A DNA stretch of 64,000 nucleotides, taken from assembly GCA_907163375.1 (NCBI GenBank), contig CAJQUW010006363.1, forward strand, positions 1,567,501-1,631,500, given 5' to 3'. Source of the DNA: Prostheceraeus crozeri (Eukaryota; Platyhelminthes; Polycladida; Euryleptidae). The notes below the pieces were generated by a model. The model saw nothing but the letters and a program-made list of their open reading frames with translations, was not told where the DNA came from and did not search any database. Shown one piece after another: positions 1 to 12,900 of the stretch. Both the position numbers and the translations under genes were made by a program. Within the stretch, counting starts at the first letter, position 1; each line of letters begins with the position of its first letter.

Positions 1-740
1 TTATGCAGTATTTCCATCTGTCAGTTGCTATCATACGATACAGAGCAGACAAATTGCAAAACTCCGCTGAAACGGCCAGCCTAAGTTATTTTCAATAATT
101 TCTTCAGCAGTAGTCGTCACAATGTCACAAATATCTTTCAAAACTGCAACTGTCGAATTCTGTGCCATTTTTGGACATCATTATTCAAGCATAGCAATTT
201 TCATGATTAGAAGCATCGTAAGAATCACCATTTGTTGAAGTATGTCTTGTGCCATCGACTTGTTGAGAAATTCACAAAAATTGATGTGTGTACTTCATAC
301 CAACGCTATTGAAAGCACGAAGCTTCTACAGTGGTTGCAACAAGACATTGGACATCATTTCATTTTCAAATATCCTTCATAATCATAGAATGAAAAATTA
401 TGTCAATGATTACTTGTTCGTGATATGCACAATTACGAACAATGACAGTTAAACAACAAAAAATGACCCAAGCAGCCATGCAGTATAAATGTTAAAAATT
501 CTACATACATATGAAACTACCTTGCGAGCAAACTTGAAAGAAAACAATATTTGAAACACAAGGATCACCATGTGAATAGCGCATGCAAATGTATAGCGCT
601 CCTATATGACATAATTCTTACCTCTCTGGAGTACTTGCTCTTACACTTCTGTTAAAGAGCAAAACATGAAACTGTTTTACATATCAAGGACTCCATTACA
701 CCTACGGGGGGGACGTCAGTATAAATGTTTTCTGTCAGTC
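1..740. other. Downstream of the host gene, nothing recognised
   Basis: AT-rich sequence holding the 3'UTR of the minus-strand gene; its end cannot be placed. No element ends, ORFs or RNA genes were recognised. Confidence 0.5.
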
Positions 741-977
741 TTACCCTTGAGGCTGGACCACATGTCTAGAGCTGGAACCTCCTTGAACGCTTGGAGCACC
801 TTGTCTACTTCTAAATTGCCGGAAATTGGTTTGAGCTACATCTGCGTAGTAGCGATGACTTGGTCGATTGAGTGGATTGTTTGAATCGATGGTAGAAAAT
901 CTGTCTGGAGGGCCAAATTTGCGGGGAGCATTGACTATCTCAATTTTTCCACGGTCTTTTTGAGATCGTCCTAATGG
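741..977 (-). CDS. Exon 15 (C-terminal polar tail and stop)
   Basis: It encodes residues 536-613 and a TAA at 743-741. The tail is rich in Arg, Asn, Gln, Pro and Ser (for example NNPLNRPSHRYYADVAQ), with no domain and no membrane segment. Annexins normally end soon after repeat 4, so this 78-residue extension is unusual. The acceptor is ctttctttccag. No AATAAA-type polyadenylation signal was evident in the 740 bases downstream. Confidence 0.8.
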   Translation of the reverse strand, partial: PLGRSQKDRGKIEIVNAPRKFGPPDRFSTIDSNNPLNRPSHRYYADVAQTNFRQFRSRQGAPSVQGGSSSRHVVQPQG

Positions 978-3900
978 CTGGAAAGAAAGCGCAACATTAT
1001 CTAAATGTAATTTATTTTGTTATTATAGCGATAATTAATCAAGGTTGAATGAATGATGGTTAATAATAAAGAATCCAAAAAGATTTGTTCAAAGAATAAG
1101 TTGAATGACAAACACCAATATAAACAGTTAGATAATCATAATAAAATCCCCGTCTTCATAAGTTCTGTTCTTATCTTTCTAGATGATTAACGTAGCCAAC
1201 AGGCATTGCGTAATTAAACAATCGTGAACACACTGATGCAGTTTGTAGATGGCACTAAGATCAAATAATGCAAACTACAGTCAATGTAGAAACTGACTTA
1301 TGTCCAGCAATGATATGCTTTGCGTTGTCAGGAGCTCAACAAAACGCAACACTAAGCTTGCAAAAAGATTGCAATTGGCATATTTTCGATATGCGAGCGA
1401 TTATCGTGCTTGTCTCCAATAAGGCTGAAATGTCAGTTTGCTATGCGTCGACAAAGTGCTACTTAACGAAGAATTCTTTCGGCTGTCGATGAGGATCGAT
1501 GAGCAAACATTAAATATGGACAGTCAATCCCGCTTAATTGAGACACCAGCTCATTGAGGCGAGCCACAATATATCAAGCCCGCTATATTCGGGCAATTTA
1601 TGTTTTACAAAAGCATTTACATCACACAGCGATAATTCATTTTCCTGTGGGTAACCGCTTAATTGGGGCAAAAATGTTTCAAAATTCATGCCCCAGTTTA
1701 GAGGGATTGACTGTAATAAGGAAGTTTGTGCAAAAAGGTGACAATCGTAGCAACATTAATGTAGGCCCACGAAATCTTGAAGTCATTTTCTTCATTGCTG
1801 ATAGATGTATGGCATTAGGAATCATTCAAGAGATGCTACATGTTGCAGAGTTCCACATTGCAAGGTTGAGGGACAGATATATAATTTATGCCAAATTTGG
1901 AATGAATTAAGAATCAACATTGTGACGAAAAAACTGAAACCGAACTGAAATTGTGCTTTTCTCTGCAAGTAACTCCGACCGAATCCGAGCGACCGAAAAA
2001 AGGGTCGAGCACTAAGACTATCTGCTGAGTTCTCAATATGTCCATCGAGCAATTTCTGATAGCATTTGTTATCAAAAATGCTATATCGCAATAAGAATAT
2101 TTAAGCAGTGACTAAAACTGTCTGGTTATATTACAGTGAATTTGATCCCACCGAGGTAAATTGCATTGTCTGCGTTGTTTGGTCTAGAGATGACATATCC
2201 TAATACTAATGCTCACGCCAAAAGCTAGTCCCGAGGGGCAAGAAGAAGTCTGAATTCTGTCGAACTGGATCATTGACACCGCATAGAATCGACACAGTCA
2301 GTATAATTAGATCGTGAGGAGTCGAACGATGTGAATAATATTTCCATTTGGCGAATTTATCACGGAGAAACATTGAGTCAAAGACAAATACTGTTCACTT
2401 GGCAGATGTTCAAACTTCAATGTGAAAACGGTAGCTCTTGTGTTCCCTAATACGACTTTCTTCACGCACTGCGCACGCGTGGCCAATCACGTAAGCCAGA
2501 GGGGGACATGTCTCTCTACCTCTCTGCCATCGCATACAGTGGCTGAGATAGAAACGCGTCACCTCTACAGTAACCGCGATATCCGAATCTTACTATGATT
2601 TGATCCGTTGCAATCAGATGTGGCAGGAAAACCTGTATCCACAGTCCCCACACGGTTGCGCATGAACAGGACCACGCATAACATCAAAAGTGAACAGACC
2701 TGCTGCCTGGAGTTTGAAATCATTATGTTGCCTACCAAGAGTGGGTTCCACTTATCCGCTAGACCGAGTCAAAAGCTGTTAGATAAGTGCGTCTCCAGAC
2801 CACTTATGTGTGTCCAACAAATTTCAGTGGCTTGATAATACTCAATGACTGTCAAACAGCATCTGTCTCTGGATTTAATGACAACAATCAAATAAATTGA
2901 TTGTTAATTAAATACAGCTCTGAGCGACGGGTTATCAAGTTCTTCTGTCAATCATGCGTGTTATGAAACAGTTCCAGCTGCTATTAAATGAAATTACAAA
3001 TATCATCATTCAGAAGAGTTGGAACCGGTCGGAGGGGCGCCGACTGGTTTTTTCCTTTTGCAACATACCCGATGCGAGCTTCGGGACTGTGCATAACAAG
3101 AGGATGCCGATTGGTGTAGGTTGTGATTCTTGCGAGATTGAACCCCAACCCCCCATCCCCCCTCTGCTTGTATTTAGAAGTGAACCATTTGCCTCCTGAT
3201 CGCTATTCTGTGTTATTAACTACAGAACTACATGCTCATACGTCAGCAGCCCAAACATCAAAGGCGGGAAGCTCATCACATCGGACGCGATTGGATTTCT
3301 CGGACTAAGTCTTTGGATACAATTAGTAAGTTTGATGAATTTGATGATAGTTGCAGACGTTTCAAGGTGCATGTAGAAATCAGCGTGGAAAGATCGTACT
3401 CCATTGCAATCACTTGTGATATCTTCCTAACATAAGTCACTGACTCAATGAAAACAAACTTTTTGCATGAGTTGGCAGCGGGCGACTCCGACTGAAAGCT
3501 ATTTTCGTATATTGTGTCTCGAAAGACAAGGAAGTGACGTTCAATGTAACCGCATTCATAACTCCACATAAAGTAACTTAATTCAAACAAGTAGAGACAA
3601 AGTTCAACATAATAGGGATGCGAGTGTGATTTGTCAGCTAAAATGGAAAGTTATAAATTAATTTGTACAACCAGCTCAAAATTGCATGCTGACAATGTTA
3701 TGCACCATCCCATCTACATGTACAGTAGCTACGAATATGAGAACACTCGCAAGAGGACAAGCATCTTCAAGCATCTGCAAACATGCTTATCTATCAAGGG
3801 GTTCCTTGTAGAAACCTCTATCAAGGCTCCATTTGCGTTTTTGAGAAACTATCCATATAAATTAATTTGTACAACCAGCTCAAAATTGCATGCTGACAAT

Positions 3901-6900
3901 GTTATGCACCATCCCATCTACATGTACAGTAGCTACGAATATGAGAACACTCGCAAGAGGACAAGCATCTTCAAGCATCTGCAAACATGCTTATCTATCA
4001 AGGGGTTCCTTGTAGAAACCTCTATCAAGGCTCCATTTGCGTTTTTGAGAAACTATCCATATAAAGTAATTATAGTACAAGACCTGCTAATGCTAAAGCT
4101 GTAAGCTCCAGGTAGTTATATCTTCATCAGCAGGTCTCATCATCCGTTGGATAGATCTGTCAATTTTAAGGATTCATTTTGCATGAATAAATAAGTTTAG
4201 TAGATCAACGTTTAGCGGGTCGCGAAACTAATAATAATACTATATTTTTATATATGACTTTTTCACTAAATGTTAGACTTGTTTCTATTTTTTAATTTTT
4301 TAATACTATATTTTTATACATGACTTTTTCAACAATTGTTAGACTTGTTTCTATTTTTAATTGCTTCCTTTCCTTCGAACTCTATGATTTCCATCATTTT
4401 GCTTATATCTCTATGCTACACACCATACATAATTTTGAATTATGTCTCCCTGTAAAATCCTTCCTTCTGATGATAACCGAAGAGCTGGTCGAAGTATATA
4501 AAGTTTTAAAACAACAACAAAAAGTATTTTACAAATTCTTGGGCTCCTAACTTTAATATTTTGAGCTTTCAAACTGTAAAAAGGAAATGATTTTTCTTTT
4601 AAAAAGATAATGTGACATATATTGGATTGATGATAATTAGATAGTTTCGCATCCATGTCTCACTTCCTATCTACGACATTTTTGTTATCCTAAACCGGAT
4701 GCCGAAATGTTTTCAGTTTTGCACATTCACTCAGACTTACAGATCTTTGGCTGGGAAGTGATGCGATTACTCACCTTGCGTTATAAAAAAAGATTACAGA
4801 ATTTCAACACAAAGACTACGATTTTCTTGACGTCATCCGATTTGGCTGGCACAACCCTCCTTTATCAGACTTCCACGCGGCAGAAGACCGCCTGAAGAAC
4901 AAACTGTTGAACGCAGATGCCACCTTTTCCCTATCAGACTTTCAACTCCTATGCCGTCAATGGACACTCTTGAACCGCATCCGAGCAGGTGTAGGGATCT
5001 GTGCCCATCACGTTGGCCTAGAATGCCAGAGGTCGGTGGTTCAAATCCACCAAGACGCGCAGCTATTTTCCGTCTGTTAAAATTAAAATCTACAAGAGTG
5101 AGGTGCGCTCGCTATACAGCTGACTGCACTTGCGGCTACGTGGAACAGACAATACAGCATATTGTAGAAAACTGTCCGACTTTTCACAAAATTGAGGCGT
5201 TTAATATCTTTATAGTTTGTCGGACACTGCTATGCAGTGGCTTTAAACCACTTAACATTCGACTTTCCTTTGTGATTGACCTTTTACTCGTAGCATGCAT
5301 TCGAATATACGGAAAATCAAGGAACCTGAAGAAAAGAAGGAGACTGTGTACCCTCGCACCAATTCACCAGGCGAGAGCTTCCAGTCTTCAGCAATGATTC
5401 TACAGACGCGTGACTCTAACCGTCATTACTGTTCTGGTCTCCGTGGCACAGTGGTTAAGTGCTTGGCCTAACGATCTTTTGGTCCAGATTTTGAACCCCG
5501 GCGGTGTCATTAGAAGTCGACAGGAACGGCATGCGGACAAAAAGTACCACAGCGCTCCAGAAAAGTCTGACTATGTCAGCACCGTCCAAACCTGCAGTAT
5601 AGGGGAGTGGTGACGCTAAAGCGTCATTCATGTCAGACTTGAAGCTTGTCATACTGTATGATATTCTTCATGACCTATCATGTACATTCACGTAGCTGCA
5701 ACGTTTGTGAATGCGCTGAAGGATTCTTGACATCGCAACTTGAGCTGTTCGTCGGACGTTTTTATACGTATCTAGTAATGATGGAACCGGCCAAGCTAGG
5801 TCGGCGTAATCAAAACCGGCCAACCGGTGCTGGGCCGGTGTCTCTGCAGCTGAATGGTTGAGGTTAGCACGTGGTCAACATGGACCGCTAGACATCATTT
5901 GATTTCTACATAGGATACATGAAATACATGAATGGCAGGCCTTCTGATACTGGATAGGCAAGCGTTCCCGAAAAAGCAACATTAGTCTCATAACGCACAT
6001 GCACTCTTAAAATTACCGGTATGCTACATTTACATGCTCTCACAATGCTATAATTCTTTTGATTGACTGAACAATTTATTCTAGAAAGAATAGCATCAAC
6101 GGTCGACATGCCTAATCAAAATAACAGGTACGTCCGCCCAGTCGGCGTTCACCTCTAACCATGATATCTAGTTAAGGCGAGTAGTCGCATCACTTCAGAA
6201 AAACATTATTGAACATGTATGCTTCATCATGCGTATGCATTATTTTATCAATCCAATCATTGTTGTTAATACACATTCTGAGTTCCTATAGATAATGATT
6301 TGTTATTGCTTTATTGAACTCCAGGTGAGACTGTTGAGCTTTTATTTCTGGCTCTAATGGAAATATATATATTTCTATCACTGAAAAGTTTGATAACCAA
6401 GGATGACATGATGGTGATATGTACATTTACATACCCGGCTCTTATTCTCTGCCATTGCCATCATAACACCCGTGCTTTCTCCTCGACATCTTTTAGCAAT
6501 ATCATCAATCAAAGGCGTTTTGTAGTTCTTGCGGTATTCCTTCTGCACTTGGTCTAGCACACCAATCTAAAAAGAAGAATGTTTACGTCTTAAATTTCAT
6601 AAATATTTACATTTCGACTTTTCCACCGTCAATTTTCAAATTCAAATACACGAAAAAAAGAACGAATGTGTAGGTTTAAATGAGTTCCAGCTAAATTTTC
6701 TAATTATATATGGAAATTACAGCATGGATAGTTCCGAAGAACATAATAAACTACCATAAATAACACGTTTGGATAGAAAAAGGGTTAATTTATTCACCAT
6801 TATTAATTTGATCACCTCTTTTTTCTTTCTGAAATGATTTTTTCCACAGAATTAGTAGATACGAACATTGGTCTTATCTATGTATGTGAACTATGAATAA

Positions 6901-9900
6901 TCGATGCCATGGTGAGCAAAATTCTGTACAAGGATTTAACTTTGAAATCGCGCCCTCCATATTATCAAGAAATTAGAAGACCAAAAAGGAGGAAAAATAG
7001 AACAAACATGGTCGTCCGAGATCAACTTAATCTTGAACGTTCGCGGCCTTTAGGCTCAAAAACATCAACACCAGTGTTTTCATGCTTCGAAGTTACACTT
7101 GAACGTTAAGGAGCGGGCGATCGGCGCATCACAGCCCGTCATCGAAGGGATTACTCAATATAATGACTGCTGAAATGTGTTGCTAAACCAATATGACTAC
7201 CAGGAAAACGAAAGAGTCTATGAAAATGGAATAATGCACCAGGAGCAAAGTTTTCCAGGGAAATGAAAGCACTGAAATATCAGTCTTCAGGATATTTAAG
7301 GTACATGTATAACTAAGTCAAGCGAGTTGCCAGATATCTGATTATACAATTTCTATCAGACGTTTATCTACCTCTTTCGATAAATATCTATTGGCCAAAG
7401 AAGCAGTAAGTTTCTTTAAAATCTGAGCGGGTCTTCGGTGTCCCGCGCCTTCTCTCGGTTGATGTACAATGCACTGAATATCGACCGAGAGAAGGTGCTG
7501 GACGCCGAAGGCCCTGTCAGAGTTTAAAGAAACTTACTGCTTCTTGGGCCAATAAATATTTATCGAGAGAAGTCACAACTTTGTTTCCATTTCGGACAAA
7601 TTTGAAACAAAGCTAGCCTCTCTCGCGTTTGGTCAACTGCGTTTATCTACCTCTTTACATGTTGATAAAAGGAAATAGATAAACGAGATCGATTTGAATG
7701 GGAAAGAAACAGCTGATGAACATTGCAGCAACAAGACAGTTAGAACAGAGATTTCTTTAGAGAAAGTCTCTTCATCGGCAGTAGTTGAGTGAACAAAATG
7801 CAATTGAGTTGAATAACTCGACAATCGACATGTAGATATTGATGATCAGTGGATTGTCTGAAGCCTCTGTTTTTATTACTGTGATCAATGACACGTTCTG
7901 TCTGTGTGAAAACAGTAACACTGCAAGTAAAAATGACAAGAACACAAATATTGGCAAGGAGGAATTGTCATGGAGATCATTTTTATCTACAACATTTTTG
8001 TTCAACATTGACAATCCCATGTGATGAAGTTTATGTCTATTTATTCAAGACTATTCATTCATTTCTATTCGCTTGTTACATGCCTAGCTAACCAATTTAA
8101 AAACAAACCACATGTGCAGATGCTTCATAAAAATATTTTCTAGAAATTGCCACCTCATAATTTCAAGCAGGCATTTGAACTTTGTGGCTTCTCAAAATAT
8201 TATCAGTGATGAAGAGCCCTCTCTCGTGAAAATTTATTCCTGGTGATTATCTCATCATTTTTTAGCTTATGTTTTGTGGCAGTAGTCGAAATTAATTAAT
8301 ACTCCTATAATATGGAGAATGGACATCAGACGATATTCTTCTCATGTTTTCATTATAGACCATTTTGCACAAAACTAGAAGGGTCCTTTCACTATGGATA
8401 TATTGACTTTGTTCTATCACTGCTCACAACATTGCCGGTTTCTTCGAATGTCTACAAAATAATCCAGGTCCATCACAACCACTAACATTGTTCCGGTTGA
8501 AATAACCAATTATCATATAAGTGTTAATTTCCTCGGATATTTACTTGAATAGTGCCTTAACACCCTACTCACATTTCGTCAAAGTCAGTGTATGCAGCAA
8601 ATATTATTGAGTATTAGTGAGTTGCATATCAAATATTATTGAGTTGCATCCTCAGTTAATAAATGGGTACAGACCTGAATAGTCGTCATTTCATCAAGTA
8701 TGAAGAAACATCGGCAGGTCTGGTTCACACCCCGTACCATCAGCAGAACTCTCCACTTAATATGCAGTCATACCCAGAGAAATGTCACATTGAGGAAAAC
8801 AGATTTGATAAGCTAATTGAGCATCTCAAATGTACTCCGGGTATCGGGCATTAAATAGGAAGCTGTGTTGATGTGAAGGGGTGTGAAGAAAGCCTACTGA
8901 TGATTCCTGAAATAAAATGGAATCGCGGTCTGTTCCTATTTTTCAAAAAGGATGCAATTCCATATTCAATAATTCTATTTACAATATTCACATTGTCCGG
9001 GCCAGTATTTTTTGGGTCATGTCACTGTCCACAACACTGACCAGGTCCTATTAACGTAAAGTCCGCTGTTCACACAAGCTAGTAATAACATGGTGATTCC
9101 ACATCTGAAACTAAGACAATAAAAATATGCCACTACAATCCAAAGTTTAGACAATATTACAGCAAGATTGCCTGATGATTGCATATGAATGAAAAAAAAA
9201 CTTAGAAAATTCTTTGTTTGTTGAACACATTGTGAAAAATTGTTTACCTCAGCCAAAGCGATAAGTTCCTGAATAAACGCTTTGTTTTCCACACCCATGT
9301 TGGTGTAAAGAAATCGCGCTCGACTTTTCAAATGAACTCCATTATTGAGATTGTCGATAACTACTCCAGCTGCTTCAATAGCCCTTTTGTCTCCGCTTTT
9401 CTCCGCCAGTAAATCAACTAGCGGCTTGTCTTTGGTCTGTTGAGGGAAACAGAAATCTCTATTATTTAAACAGAAGTAAGTGATTTTCAAACACGTTTGT
9501 CAGCGGTAAATGAGCCTACAACATTTTACATGGTTCGTGTAATGTAGATTTAGAGCGCTATGAGTTCGAATATTTGTCTTCTAAATTTCGCTTTGAACTA
9601 ATTTTGGTAATATTTAGATGCAATATAATTTTTGTCACCATTAATATATGAAGTAGCACGATTGCTATGAACACCACTGCATCATTTAGACCACATAATT
9701 ACGATTACCATGAATACCATTACAGTTAAAGAGTGCATTAAGGTCCTTGGTGCAACATTTGATTCTCTTTGGACTTTCCAACAACATACTCGCAGTATCA
9801 CGAAAAGGCCATCATGACGCATACATATTTTCCGTCGATTTTTCTTATCTTTCTCATCTGATCCCGACTTAGTTAAGATTTATGGTAACTGTGTAAGGAG

Positions 9901-12900
9901 CATATTCGAATATTCGGTCCTTCATTTTGTCAATACAAGTGCCATGAATGCGAATATAAGTAAGGCACAAGATCACGCACGCAAATCATTGGTGGGTCAT
10001 CGCAATTATCTGTTGCCTTTGAAATATGCTGGACTTGGCAATGATCTACATCTGATCATCCCCTACATCACCTCGCACACAGTGCACCTCGTTCCCATGT
10101 GCTCCTCTTTTATAAGAGCGAATTCATTCACTTTGACGATTATAGGACTTTCAAACAGTGGTTTTAATCATCAACTGCTTTATTCTTGACACATGCTTTG
10201 TTGTATCTTCTTGTTGCAATCGTCTTGTACATGCACATGTACCAGCCTTACGATTTACAGTATTGAGGCTTCGATGATAAAAATAAACATCTTTATTATC
10301 ATCAGCTGATTTTACCTCACTTCTCAGGTTGGCGTGATCTTCCACATGCGAGCAGCGGCCCTTTCATGCTCTTCCACACATTATCATTTCTTAGAAGCAT
10401 CTTCTGTCTTCGTTTAATTGATTCCCCTAACATTTTAAGATAGATGCAACCCTTGCGACTGAACAAATAATCAAAAATAGCGAAAACATCTATTGGGAAG
10501 TAGAATAGCACGTTATCAGTTTGTCACTAAGCCTAAACAATGAATAGATAAAATGATCATGTAAAGAGTCGATGAAACTGCTGTAGCTGAAGCCCACAGC
10601 TGAAGTACATGAGGATCCTTCAGTACTTCAATTCAGTACACGGGCAAAAGTAACAGTGCTAGTATAGACGTAGAGGTACATTTGAAAGGCATTACCGCGA
10701 TCACTAGGCAATGACATTAATACAAAATCGCCACATTTGTCTACATTTGCTATAATCATTCCGATAAATGAGGTAATATCTACGGAAATATCCAAAAATA
10801 ATCCTGCTATGAAAAGTAAATTAAGCAAGTAATTACACGAGATATTTCTTGAATATTTTTAAACCCCCGTTTTAACTTGGCATTCCAATTTCATCCATCT
10901 TCTTGCTAGAGTACACTCCACGTGACTTGAAATGATGCATTGGTACATTTCCGAGTTAAAAACACTATTGAATGCACTAAAAACTAGAACACACGCTAGA
11001 ATGAATATGCAGAAAAAAAGACTTCGGAAAATGAACGACGACTAATTAAAAGAAAAGCTTATCAATAATTCCGATTTTCAATGACAGTGCTCTCATTTTG
11101 TGATCTCCTTATCCACCTGGAGCCTTATCAACATATAATTGCAACATAAAGCATTCAATGACGAAGAATAGATGACAAACTGATAAATATTTCAATTGTA
11201 ATTTGACGGACAATTAATGAAGTACAACGGCAGATCAATTTGATCGGAACAGTCAGACAGTAATAAGTAGATTTTCCATGCGATACCACAAGAGTACCAC
11301 AACATTAGAGAGTAAAAAGTCAACACTGAAATTTTGCTTCTATAACGAGGAAGCATTCTGCAAAATAAAATGGCTTGTATATTTTTCAATTTCGCTTCTG
11401 TTTGAGAGACTTCGCCTATATTTCTACCAGAAGTCAAAGCGTGCATGATACACCGGATGTTTGAAGACTATCTACCGAAAATCACATAAATCATGTTTCA
11501 TATTTCATGATTAAGTAAGTCGCTTTTATCACTATCCTGCCTTCGCAACAAAATGTCTCAAACCGTACATTATTTTCGATTAATAAAATGCTCAAAAAAT
11601 GAAATTTCTATGGTGACTGATAATTAATTGTATTCTTTTAACTTTTTAAGATCTGATAATGATAGTATTTTTATGAATAATTATGTAAATAGACTAATCT
11701 GGTATCAAAATACAAAATATGTGCTTATAATTCGGATGATAAATACTTTGAAACAGGATCGCGCTATTTTTCACCGTTGATCTTCTAGTGCAAGTATTAA
11801 GGATTGCCCATACCTGGAAATTGTGTCTAGCACGCAACGGATACCAACCGCAATAAGTCCAACCCTTTAGAGATGAACTTGCTCTCGTATTATGATGGTG
11901 GTAGTAAAGCTCTGTTGATTTAGTGACCGACTTATGTTTGAACTGAAGTATGTCTTTTCAGCCTTAAAACACAAACGATTTTACAGCTGTTCAAATCAAA
12001 CCAAACTTACAATCTTTCAGGTGTCACTTCATTCGTTCAAAAAGCTTCTTAAAAGATAGCGAATATCATTCAAAAATAATCATTTTCGCACCGATTGATG
12101 TCTGCAGAAGCAAGAATAATTGCATCAATGAAGTCTGTTATAACTAACAAATTGTTTCATCTTATCGCCAGGATGAAGTATGTGATTGTCAGCGAGGATA
12201 TAAATTCATTCAATTCCAACCTCCATAACATTAGCTAATCTATTGTCTCTTCACGTTAATTCATCTAGTGTCACAGGTGAATAATTAATGGTCGAAGTTA
12301 GGAACTTTCATCCAACACACCTAACAACTCAACTAAAGTGAATTCCACCGTGTGATGTAAACGATCATAAATCTTTAATGTCTTTCCATCTGAATTTTCT
12401 CAAACCATTTTATCATCCAAGGCAGATTTCAACTTCACAAAATATTTCTGCACGAGATGTAATAATTGCAAGAAATGACCAAATATGAATGTGAAGGGAA
12501 AATGATGAAATCATTTAGATAATAGATAAGTCTCCTTTTATCGTACGAGGGTCATTAGAAAAGTTCCCGGACAGAGTAAAATGAAAACTCCCAATTCCAG
12601 TAACAGTGTAATTTCATGCAAACTAACATATAACATTACTCACTGTCATCACGCAATTTCTCAATATAGTCTCCCCCACTCGATGCACACTTCCTCCACC
12701 GACTTACCAGGGAACGGAGTCCACCTAGGTAGAATTCCTTGGGAGTAGTTTGCCTCCAGGACTCCACCACTTCCTTCATCTCATCCAAAGAGGAGAATCT
12801 TCTTCCTCTCAGGGGTTCCTTCAAGCGAGGAAAGAGATGGAAGTCTTAAGGGGCCAAGTCGGGCGAATAGGGGGATGTGGCAACACAACCCAGCCTAACT

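Noticed and set aside
3631-4104. 157-codon open frame with two identical halves
   Set aside because: It is fully explained by the 204-bp tandem duplication, has no domain, and lies in an intron of the opposite-strand gene.
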